This document shows, piece after piece, positions 54,047 to 61,513 of a DNA stretch of 64,000 nt. The notes under the pieces are model-generated. The model made no database searches. It worked only from the letters and a program-made list of their open reading frames with translations, and was not told the origin of the DNA. The translations under genes were made by a program, and so were the position numbers. Position 1 is the first letter of the stretch; every line of letters begins with the position of its first letter. Source of the DNA: Gluconacetobacter liquefaciens (lineage in GTDB: Bacteria; Pseudomonadota; Alphaproteobacteria; Acetobacterales; Acetobacteraceae); NCBI RefSeq assembly GCF_003350405.1, contig NZ_QQAW01000005.1:62001-126000 (forward strand), written 5' to 3'.

Positions 54047-54217
54047 TCAGGGCCGGACAGCCATTTTTGTCGCCGCAATTACGGCGCCCAGAAGATAGAA
54101 GCCGATGAGGGTATGGGCCATGCCGGCGTAATGCGGCATGGCCAGTTCCAGGGCGATGGCCGCGGCGCAGCCCGCGAGGCAGGAGAGGAAGAAGGTCTGG
54201 CCAGCCTGCATGGTCAT
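54047..54217 (-). CDS. Small predicted membrane protein (56 aa)
   Basis: The ATG overlaps the stop of the upstream dehydrogenase as TAATG, an arrangement that favours coupled translation. The 56-residue product has two hydrophobic stretches, at about 8-26 (TFFLSCLAGCAAAIALELAM) and 34-51 (AHTLIGFYLLGAVIAATKM), separated by PHYAG. It is probably a two-helix inner membrane protein of unknown function. It is convergent with the AroE-like gene. Confidence 0.6.
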   Translation of the reverse strand: MTMQAGQTFFLSCLAGCAAAIALELAMPHYAGMAHTLIGFYLLGAVIAATKMAVRP

Positions 54218-55191
54218 TATCCCGCGACGGGGGTCAGGGCCGGGCGGCCGGCAAGGACCGCATCGACATTATCCAGCGCCAGCATGCACATGTCGGTGCG
54301 GGTTTCCACCGTGGCACTGCCCACATGTGGCGTCAGGAACAGGTTGGGCAGGGCCAGCAGGCGCGGGTCGGGGTTCGGTTCGTTGCGGCAGACATCCAGC
54401 CCGGCACCGGCGAGTTGCCCGTCCTTCAGGGCCGCGATCAGCGCGTCTTCATCCACCAGGCTGCCGCGTGCGGCGTTGACGAAGATGGCGCCGCGCGGCA
54501 GCAGGCCGAACAGTTCGGCCGTCATCACCGGCTTGCCGTCCTTGCTGCCCGGCATATGCAGGCTCAATACGTCGCAATGCGGCAGCATCTCGCGCGGATC
54601 GGCAAAATAGGTGGCACCCTCTTCCTGGTCCGGCGCCAGACGGCGGCGGTTGGAATAGAGAACCTTCATCTCGAAGCCCCGCGCCCGTCGGGCGAGTGCC
54701 CGGCCGATGCGCCCCATGCCGATAATGCCCAGCGTCTTGCCGGTCACGCGGGTGCCCAGCATTTCGTCCAGCCCCAGGGACCGACCCCAGCCCGAGTCGA
54801 CCAGCGCGAGATATTCTTTCGCCCGGCGTGACGCGGCCAGGATCAGCAGCATCGCCATGTCGGCATTGCAGTCGGTCAGCACATCGGGCGTGTTGGTCAG
54901 GGTGATGCCGCGCGCAAGGATCGCGGGAATGTCCAGATGGTCGGTGCCGACGCTGATGGTGGCGATCACGCGCACGCTGTCGGGCAGGGCGGCGACTGTG
55001 GCGGCAGAGACTGGCGTGCTGCTGGTCACCACCACGGCATCGGGGCGGAATGCCTGGGCCTGGGCAACCAGTTCGTCTTCCGTCAGCTTGTGGTCCGGGG
55101 CGGGGGGCGTGTCATAGTCCTGCGCGATGCGGGCGTCGGCGGCGGCCAGCAGGTGCTGGGAAACGATCAGGCGGGGGCGTATCCGGGACAT
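54217..55191 (-). CDS. D-isomer-specific 2-hydroxyacid dehydrogenase (glyoxylate/hydroxypyruvate reductase type)
   Basis: The NAD(P) loop is [16 protein letters not shown] at about residue 152, with NRR after strand 2 suggesting NADPH. The catalytic triad is Arg in [14 protein letters not shown], Glu in [12 protein letters not shown] and His in [13 protein letters not shown]. The 324-residue length fits glyoxylate reductase (GyaR/GhrB). It interconverts glyoxylate or hydroxypyruvate with glycolate or glycerate; other 2-keto acids are possible. It is divergent from aat. Confidence 0.92.
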   Translation of the reverse strand: MSRIRPRLIVSQHLLAAADARIAQDYDTPPAPDHKLTEDELVAQAQAFRPDAVVVTSSTPVSAATVAALPDSVRVIATISVGTDHLDIPAILARGITLTNTPDVLTDCNADMAMLLILAASRRAKEYLALVDSGWGRSLGLDEMLGTRVTGKTLGIIGMGRIGRALARRARGFEMKVLYSNRRRLAPDQEEGATYFADPREMLPHCDVLSLHMPGSKDGKPVMTAELFGLLPRGAIFVNAARGSLVDEDALIAALKDGQLAGAGLDVCRNEPNPDPRLLALPNLFLTPHVGSATVETRTDMCMLALDNVDAVLAGRPALTPVAG

Positions 55192-55296
55192 TGGTCGACC
55201 TCTTTTTCGTGGGTGCCGCGCAGCCGGCGTCCATTACAATTTCGACCGATTGCCGGTGTGTGTCCAGCCGCTTGGCACGGCACGAGGGAAAATGCG

Positions 55297-56001
55297 ATGG
55301 GCGAGGGCATGGACATCACCCCCGAGATCATGATCCAGGCCTATTCGATCGGCCTGTTTCCAATGGCGCCCGATGCCCGGTCGGCGCGGCTGGAATGGTA
55401 CGATCCGGCATTGCGGGGGATCATGCCGCTCGACGGGTTTCATGCGCCGCGCCGGCTGCTGCGTACCGTGTTGTCCGACCGGTTCGAGATCGTCTCCGAC
55501 CGCGATTTCGAGGCAACGATCCGCGCCTGCGCCGCCCCGGCGCCGGGGCGGGAGGACACATGGATCAACGAGCGGATCGTCCGCCTGTTCTGCGACCTGC
55601 ACGCGCAGGGCCACGCCCATAGCGTGGAAAGCTGGTGTGACGGGCACCTGGTGGGCGGTCTCTACGGGGTCGCGATCGGTGGTGCGTTCTTCGGCGAGAG
55701 CATGTTCAGCCGTGCCCGCGATGCGTCCAAGGTGGCACTGGTCTCGCTGGTCGCGCGGCTGCGGTGCGGGGGCTTCACGTTGCTCGACACCCAGTTCGGC
55801 ACCGAGCATCTGGCGCAGTTCGGCGGGATCGAAATTCCCTCGTGGCGTTACAAGAAGGACCTGGCGACCGCATTGCGCCTGCCGGCCCGTTGGCCGGATG
55901 AAGCATCGCCCCTGGAGCGCGATGCGATCCGTCATGAAATTATCGCCATGCGGGGCGGAAGCGACGCAGGCGCAATTTCGTCCGACGACGGAAGCGGATA
56001 G
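55297..56001 (+). CDS. aat: Leucyl/phenylalanyl-tRNA--protein transferase
   Basis: Adds Leu or Phe to proteins with N-terminal Arg or Lys, making them ClpS substrates. [27 protein letters not shown] contains the signature GxFPM, and [42 protein letters not shown] and [18 protein letters not shown] are all diagnostic. GAGG precedes ATG 55297; a second ATG at 55309 is possible. The length of 234 residues is normal. clpA and clpS are about 40 kb away in the same window. Confidence 0.95.
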   Translation: MGEGMDITPEIMIQAYSIGLFPMAPDARSARLEWYDPALRGIMPLDGFHAPRRLLRTVLSDRFEIVSDRDFEATIRACAAPAPGREDTWINERIVRLFCDLHAQGHAHSVESWCDGHLVGGLYGVAIGGAFFGESMFSRARDASKVALVSLVARLRCGGFTLLDTQFGTEHLAQFGGIEIPSWRYKKDLATALRLPARWPDEASPLERDAIRHEIIAMRGGSDAGAISSDDGSG

Positions 56002-56046
56002 GGTCGTCGGGCATTACTCGGAATAAGCAGGAAGGAATTCAGGACC

Positions 56047-56721
56047 ATGATCCATCCGACAGGGGCGCGCGCGGGCCTGGCTGGCGCGCTGGCGGTGAGC
56101 CTGATGACGGCCATCGCGGTTCAGCCCGCTCGGGCGCAGAGCGATGGGGACCATCCGCCGCTGGCCCCCGCGCGCGACGTGCAGGTACAATATGCCGTGC
56201 AGCCCGACGGCGCGCCGGCCCCCAAGACGATCGAGGCCTGGTTCACCGCCAATGGCGGCATGATGCGCATCGACAGCCCCGAGGCCATGGGCTCGACCAT
56301 CCTCAACCGCACCACGCGGCAGGTCACGATCGTACTGAACAAACAGAAGGTCTATACGCAGTTCGACGCCCATAACGGCATCCGCAACCCGTTCCTGCTC
56401 GATCTGTCGATGCAGTTCACCCGCAAGGGCAAGGCGCAGGTCGCGGGCGTGCCCTGTACCGAATGGGCCGTGGTGTCGGGGCGGGGCACGGCGACCGCCT
56501 GCGTCACCGATGACGGCGTGATCCTGCGCGAGGACGGGGTGGATGGCGACGGCATGAAGGGCCGGCTGGAAGCGACGCGCGTCACTTATGCTCCTCTTCC
56601 GACCAGCACGTTCCAGCCGCCCGAGGGCTATCAGATGGTCACGCGCCATCGGGTCGCGCCCTCGCACGCGGTGGGCAGCGGCCAGCCCGTCACCGGTGGG
56701 GCGGCGCAGTCCGGCCAATGA
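56047..56721 (+). CDS. Secreted hypothetical protein, first of a paralogous pair (DUF4412-like)
   Basis: A signal peptide ends near PARAQS. The mature protein of about 195 residues is predominantly beta. It opens with PLAPARDVQVQYAVQ and includes WFTANGGMMRIDSPEAMGST, then KQKVYTQF and two cysteines, in AGVPCTEW and TACVTDDGVIL, likely a disulfide. The layout resembles DUF4412/LolA-like lipoprotein carriers. GGAAGG lies before the ATG. Its stop overlaps the start of its paralogue. Confidence 0.78.
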   Translation: MIHPTGARAGLAGALAVSLMTAIAVQPARAQSDGDHPPLAPARDVQVQYAVQPDGAPAPKTIEAWFTANGGMMRIDSPEAMGSTILNRTTRQVTIVLNKQKVYTQFDAHNGIRNPFLLDLSMQFTRKGKAQVAGVPCTEWAVVSGRGTATACVTDDGVILREDGVDGDGMKGRLEATRVTYAPLPTSTFQPPEGYQMVTRHRVAPSHAVGSGQPVTGGAAQSGQ

Positions 56722-57308
56722 GGGAGGACGTGCGCCGTCTGGCGCTGGCTGGTCTGGTCCTGGTTCTGGCCCAGCCTGCCGGATCGGCGGTATGCGCGGC
56801 TGAAGATGCGCCGTTCGTCACGCCGCAGCAGGATGTCGATATACGCTACGCGCTGGCGTCGCCCGATCCGTCGATTCCGTTGCAGCACCAGCGCATGCGC
56901 TGGTCGGCCGCCACCCGTCGGCAGCGTGTCGACCCCGAAGGGTCGGCCACATACATGATCACCGATTATCGGGCGGGCAGCCTGACGGTGATCGACCAGG
57001 CCCGCCATGCCCGCACGGTCATTCCGGCCCCCGGTACGGCCCTGTCGGAGCCGGGGCAGCGGGCAGCGGGCAACTGGGCACGCGGCGAGACCATGCTGGT
57101 GGCCGGCGAGAGCTGCACCGTCTGGCATACGCATGACAGCGACGGCCGGGTCAGCGATGTCTGCTACAGCGAAGGTGGCGACATGTTGCAGGTCATGCAG
57201 GGCGACCAGATCGTGGTGCGTGCCGAGCAGGTCACCCATGATGCCCAGCCGGACACGATTTTTGCCGTGCCGACGGGACTGAAGGTCGTCCAGGCGGCCC
57301 ATCCCTGA
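56718..57308 (+). CDS. Secreted hypothetical protein, second of a paralogous pair
   Basis: Related to the preceding gene. After a signal peptide ending near AVCAAED, the mature part opens with PFVTPQQDVDIRYALAS, like PLAPARDVQVQYAVQ in its neighbour, and the cysteines lie in equivalent places, AGESCTVW and SDVCYSEGGDML. It is 196 residues. The overlap of four bases (ATGA) means the two are made together, suggesting they act as a pair in the periplasm. The function is unknown. Confidence 0.78.
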   Translation: MREDVRRLALAGLVLVLAQPAGSAVCAAEDAPFVTPQQDVDIRYALASPDPSIPLQHQRMRWSAATRRQRVDPEGSATYMITDYRAGSLTVIDQARHARTVIPAPGTALSEPGQRAAGNWARGETMLVAGESCTVWHTHDSDGRVSDVCYSEGGDMLQVMQGDQIVVRAEQVTHDAQPDTIFAVPTGLKVVQAAHP

Positions 57309-57441
57309 AACGTCGCTTTCCGTCCCCTTCACTTCATGACGGAAATGGGGCGAAACCTGCCCGTAAATCGCCATGAGGGCATGGTGTGTTTCTTTTCATG
57401 CAGGATGGTTCGGTTCCTGCACGGAAAGAAAGGGTACGGCC

Positions 57442-57810
57442 ATGCATAAACTGGCTCGGCTTCTGCTGGTGGTTCCGGTGATGGCGGCGGGGCTTGCCGC
57501 CGCGGCCCCGGCGGCCCACGCGCAATGGCGCGGTCATGGATATGGCGGTCCCGGCCCAGGCCCTGGCTGGCACGGTGGCGGCTGGCATGGGGGCTATTAT
57601 GGTCGTGGTCCAGGCTGGGGTGGTCGAGGCTATTATGGTCGCGGTCCCGGCATGGGCGGCGCCTTTGTCGGCGGCCTCATCGGCGGGGCGTTGATCGGCG
57701 CGGCCGGAACGGTGATTGCGGAACAGGCTTATGCGCCGCCCCCTCCGCCGCCGCCACCGCCCCCGCCGGTCTATGTGCAGCCGTACGGTTACGCCTATCC
57801 GGCCTATTGA
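57442..57810 (+). CDS. Secreted glycine/tyrosine-rich protein with polyproline tail
   Basis: The signal peptide ends near AAHAQW. The mature part has a Gly-His-Tyr-Trp-Arg-rich repeat region (GWHGGGWHGGYYGRGPGWGG and similar), then a glycine-zipper hydrophobic stretch GGAFVGGLIGGALIGAAGTVI, then ten prolines followed by YVQPYGYAYPAY. A glycine zipper can insert into membranes, so outer-surface or membrane association is likely. It is a 122-residue protein from ATG 57442. The codon pattern in the repeats suggests slippage-prone growth. Confidence 0.8.
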   Translation: MHKLARLLLVVPVMAAGLAAAAPAAHAQWRGHGYGGPGPGPGWHGGGWHGGYYGRGPGWGGRGYYGRGPGMGGAFVGGLIGGALIGAAGTVIAEQAYAPPPPPPPPPPPVYVQPYGYAYPAY

Positions 57811-57816
57811 CCGGTA

Positions 57817-58296
57817 TCAGAGTTCGGACGCCGCCTTCATCACTTCGGCAACATGGCCGGGCACCTTGACGTTCCGCCACACGCGGGCGACCCGGCCTGA
57901 GCCGTCGATCAGGAAGGTGGCCCGTTCGATGCCCATATATTTGCGGCCATACAGCGTCTTCTCGACCCAGACGCCATAGGCTTCGGTCACCGTGCCGATG
58001 GCGTCAGAGGCCAGCGGAAAGGCGAGGTTCTGCTTGGTGGCGAAATTGTCGATCGCCTTCATGGAGTCCCGCGATACGCCAATGACGGGGATGCCGGTGC
58101 TGCCCAGCGCGCCCAGTGCCTCCTGGAACCCGCATGCCTCGGTGGTGCAGCCTGGCGTGCTGGCCTTGGGGTAGAAATACAGGATGAACGGCTTGCCCCG
58201 CATGGCCGCCAGGCTGACATGCCGCCCCTTGCTGGCCTGCATATCGAAATCCGGCACCGGGGCGCCGATGGCGGGGAAAATCGGGGTCTCGGTCAT
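57817..58296 (-). CDS. bcp: Thioredoxin-dependent peroxiredoxin (Bcp type)
   Basis: Reduces peroxides in the cytosol. Peroxidatic Cys50 and resolving Cys55 are in STPGCTTEACGF, the atypical two-cysteine arrangement of BCP/PrxQ. YFYPKASTPGC and RATFLIDGSGRVARVW are standard. The start at 58296 (MTETPIFPAIG) gives 159 residues. It is convergent with the glycine-rich gene and 53 bases behind glnE on the same strand, a linkage known in other alphaproteobacteria. Confidence 0.95.
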   Translation of the reverse strand: MTETPIFPAIGAPVPDFDMQASKGRHVSLAAMRGKPFILYFYPKASTPGCTTEACGFQEALGALGSTGIPVIGVSRDSMKAIDNFATKQNLAFPLASDAIGTVTEAYGVWVEKTLYGRKYMGIERATFLIDGSGRVARVWRNVKVPGHVAEVMKAASEL

Positions 58297-58349
58297 GGAT
58301 TGGGTCTCCGTTCGGCCCCGTTCGGGGCGATCTGCCATGGGCGGTTATT

Positions 58350-61300
58350 CTATTTTGATAGGTTTGCCGGTGTCCGCAAGCGCTCCCCCGGCTCCTCGAC
58401 CGGGCCGACCAGTGTCGCGAACAGGGCGCGCACCGATCGGGCGAGGTCGTCCATCAGACCCAACGCCTCGTCCATCGACGCCACGCCGATTTCGCGCAGC
58501 AGGATATCGCTGGTGGCGGCGGGTATGGTGGCGGGGTCGGTCGGGGGGCGGGTGCCGAACAGGATACGCAGCATGCTCTGTACCGATCGCCACAGCCGGT
58601 CCGCCCGCAGCAGCACGCTTTCCGCGGCTGGGGCCAGATCGCCATGGCGCGCCAGCAGACGCAGCGCCTCCCGCGTGCAGGGCGAGCGCGCCTCGGCGGT
58701 ACCGGCGACCAGTTGCAGCGTCTGCGCGATGAATTCCACATCCATCAGGCCGCCGGGCCGGCGCCGAATATCCCACGGTCCTTCGGGTGGCAATTCGCGC
58801 GCGATCCGTGCACGCATCGCGCTGGCATCGTCCAGAATCGCCTGGCGCGCGGCGGGCGCGCGGGTGCCATCCAGCGCGGTGCCGATTGCGGCGCGCATGG
58901 CGCGGACCAGCGGCGGCGCGCCGGCGACCACCCGCGCGCGGGTCAGGGCCATGCGCTCCCACGTCCAGGCGCTTTCCGCATGGTAGCGACGGAAGGAGTC
59001 CAGCGACAGCGCCACCGGCCCCTTGGAGCCGGAAGGACGCAGGCGCATGTCCACCTCATAGAGCGGGCCTTCCGGTCCCGGCGCGGTCAGTGCGGCGATG
59101 AAGGCATGGGCCAGCCGGACGAAATACTGCCCTACGGGCAGCGGGCGCGGTGGCAACCCGCCCCCCTGGGCGGCACTCCGCGACGGGACCACACTTTCGG
59201 TCACGTCCGCCGGATGGTCATAGATCAGCATCAGGTCCAGGTCCGAGCCGGGCATCATCTCGCGCGACCCGGCCTTGCCCAGTGCCACCACCACCATCGC
59301 CCCGCCGGGGATGCGCCCATAGCGTTCGCGATGCTCGGCGGTGACCGTGCGCAGCAGGCCACGAATCACCGCGTCAGCCATGTCGGTGCGGGCCCGGCTG
59401 GCGCTGTCCACGTCCATGCGGTGCTCCAGCCGGGCGCTGGAGAGGCGGAATTCCTCGCCACGCACCAGCGTACGCAGCACGGGCAGAAGCTGCTCAGTGG
59501 AGGTCGCCGCCGCCACATGCTGGCGCACGAGCTGGGCGGGCGGCAGGTCGGCGATGCGTGCGTCGGTCTCGTCGTCGCCGATGCCGCCCAGCAGCCCTTC
59601 CAGCGCCGCCGGGGTTTCCGCCAGATGGTCGGCCAGGAAGGCCGAGCCGTCGAGAATGGTGGCAATGCGCCCGATCAGCGCCGGATTGCGCTCCAGCAGC
59701 GAGAGAAACTGCACCCCGGCCCATTGGCGGGAGAGCATGGCGTCGAACCGGCGCAGGCAGGTCAACGGCTCGCGACGCTGGCCGAAGCTGGAGAGAAGGG
59801 CCGGCATCAGGCGGCGCAGCAGGCTGCGCGCGCGGTCCGAGCGCAGGGCACGCAGGCGATTGCCGCTCCATCGGCCCAGCAGGGCCAGCGCATCGGGAAT
59901 GTCGGCCTCCGCGAAGCCGGCGCTGTGCAGATGCTCCGCCATGTCCTCGGCCTCGGGGTCGATCGAGGCTTCGGCGCCTTCGGGCTCGGCGAACTGGCGT
60001 TCGAAGATCCGGCGCGATTCCTGCATGATCGGCAGCATCATGGCCGCCAGGGCGCGACCGCTCTCCTCCTGCATGAAGATCGCGTAGATATTGAAGGTCT
60101 CGCGCGTCGCGGGCAGGCTGTGGGTCTGGTGGTCGGCCTGCATCTGCAACCGATGTTCGGCGCGGCGCAGCATACGATAGGTGCGGGCCAGGCTTTCGCC
60201 CTGCGGGCGGGGCAGAATGCCGGCGCGCACCAGCCGCCGCAACGCACCCAGCGTCGTGGGGTCGCGCAGTTCGGGCTCCCGCCCGCCCCAGACCAGTTGC
60301 AGCGCCTGGGCGACGAACTCCACTTCGCGGATACCGCCCTGGCCCAGTTTCAGGTTGTGGCCCAGCAGCCAGTCGCGGGCCAGTCCCGGATCATGCACCG
60401 TACGGTCGGTCAGGCGCGACAGGCCGGTATGGCCGGCATTGCGGTGGCGGTCGATGCGCGCCTTCATGTCGTGCAGGTCGTCGATCACCGCGAAATCGAG
60501 GTGCCGTCGCCAGACGAAGGGGTGGATCGCGCGCAGGAAGCGGCGGCCGGCACTGATGTCGCCGGCGACCGGGCGGGCCTTGGTCATCGCCGCCCGTTCC
60601 CAGGTCTGGCCCATGCTTTCGTAATAGGCGATGGCGGCGGGAAACGAGATTGCCGGCGGCGTCGCCGAGGGGTCCGGGCGCAGGCGCAGGTCGGTGCGGA
60701 AGACGTAGCCATCGGCATCGCGCGCTTCCATCAGGCTCACAAGATCGCTAGTCATGCGGATGAATATCCGGCGCAAATCCTCGTGGCCCGGATGGCAATC
60801 GGGATCGTACAGCACGATCAGGTCGATATCCGAGGAGTAGTTCAGTTCCCGCGCACCCAGCTTCCCCATCGCCAGCACGACGAATCCGCTGCCCCGGCTC
60901 GGATAGTTCGGGTCCGGCAGAACCAGTTGTCCGCTATCATGCGCCGTCCGCAGCAGATGTCTGACCGCTGCTTCCAGCGCGCCTTCGGCCAGTCGGCTGA
61001 GGGCGAGGGTCACCTGCTCCAGCGTCCACAGGTTGCCGATATCGGCCAATGCGATGGCCAGCGCGGCCTGACGCTTGGCGGCGCGCAGGGTGGTGGCGAT
61101 TGTGGCGTGGCTGTCGCGCGGGGTCAGCGCCGCCATGCTGTCCAATGCCGCCGCCATGCCCGCATCCGGCCCCTCGGCCAGCAGACGGGCGAACGGCACG
61201 GCGTCGCGCCGGATCAACCCGGCCAGATAGGGGCTGTTGCCGCCTACCGCAGCCAGCATTGCCGACACCCCTTCGGCTTGCAGCAGGTCCGGGTCCAGTG

Positions 61301-61448
61301 CGTGTTCCTGCCACAGTTCGTCCAGATCCTCGCGCAGCAGGGCGGCGCCACGCGGGTCGGCAGGGGCGGGCCAGGCGCGGCTGGTCCAGGTGGCCGGGCC
61401 GCAGGCGGGCGGCATCTGCGTAGCGCGGGCGGTGCGATGTCGGGGCAT
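58350..61448 (-). CDS. glnE: Bifunctional glutamine synthetase adenylyltransferase/adenylyl-removing enzyme
   Basis: Controls glutamine synthetase by adding or removing AMP. The 1032-residue protein has two nucleotidyltransferase domains: the N-terminal deadenylylase with LNYSSDIDLIVLYD (about residue 205) and the C-terminal adenylyltransferase with MMPGSDLDLMLIYDHP (about 735). Each is followed by helical regulatory segments with DVEFIAQTLQL-type repeats (EVEFVAQALQLVWGGREPEL and DVEFIAQTLQLVAGTAEARS). It would respond to PII and glutamine. It is divergent from the AsmA-like gene. Confidence 0.96.
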   Translation of the reverse strand: MPRHRTARATQMPPACGPATWTSRAWPAPADPRGAALLREDLDELWQEHALDPDLLQAEGVSAMLAAVGGNSPYLAGLIRRDAVPFARLLAEGPDAGMAAALDSMAALTPRDSHATIATTLRAAKRQAALAIALADIGNLWTLEQVTLALSRLAEGALEAAVRHLLRTAHDSGQLVLPDPNYPSRGSGFVVLAMGKLGARELNYSSDIDLIVLYDPDCHPGHEDLRRIFIRMTSDLVSLMEARDADGYVFRTDLRLRPDPSATPPAISFPAAIAYYESMGQTWERAAMTKARPVAGDISAGRRFLRAIHPFVWRRHLDFAVIDDLHDMKARIDRHRNAGHTGLSRLTDRTVHDPGLARDWLLGHNLKLGQGGIREVEFVAQALQLVWGGREPELRDPTTLGALRRLVRAGILPRPQGESLARTYRMLRRAEHRLQMQADHQTHSLPATRETFNIYAIFMQEESGRALAAMMLPIMQESRRIFERQFAEPEGAEASIDPEAEDMAEHLHSAGFAEADIPDALALLGRWSGNRLRALRSDRARSLLRRLMPALLSSFGQRREPLTCLRRFDAMLSRQWAGVQFLSLLERNPALIGRIATILDGSAFLADHLAETPAALEGLLGGIGDDETDARIADLPPAQLVRQHVAAATSTEQLLPVLRTLVRGEEFRLSSARLEHRMDVDSASRARTDMADAVIRGLLRTVTAEHRERYGRIPGGAMVVVALGKAGSREMMPGSDLDLMLIYDHPADVTESVVPSRSAAQGGGLPPRPLPVGQYFVRLAHAFIAALTAPGPEGPLYEVDMRLRPSGSKGPVALSLDSFRRYHAESAWTWERMALTRARVVAGAPPLVRAMRAAIGTALDGTRAPAARQAILDDASAMRARIARELPPEGPWDIRRRPGGLMDVEFIAQTLQLVAGTAEARSPCTREALRLLARHGDLAPAAESVLLRADRLWRSVQSMLRILFGTRPPTDPATIPAATSDILLREIGVASMDEALGLMDDLARSVRALFATLVGPVEEPGERLRTPANLSK

Positions 61449-61513
61449 GGATCGTCCTGGTCCGGACCCCGCGCCTTAGCACGCCGGGGTCGCGGCGCAC
61501 CCTGGACGGCGGC

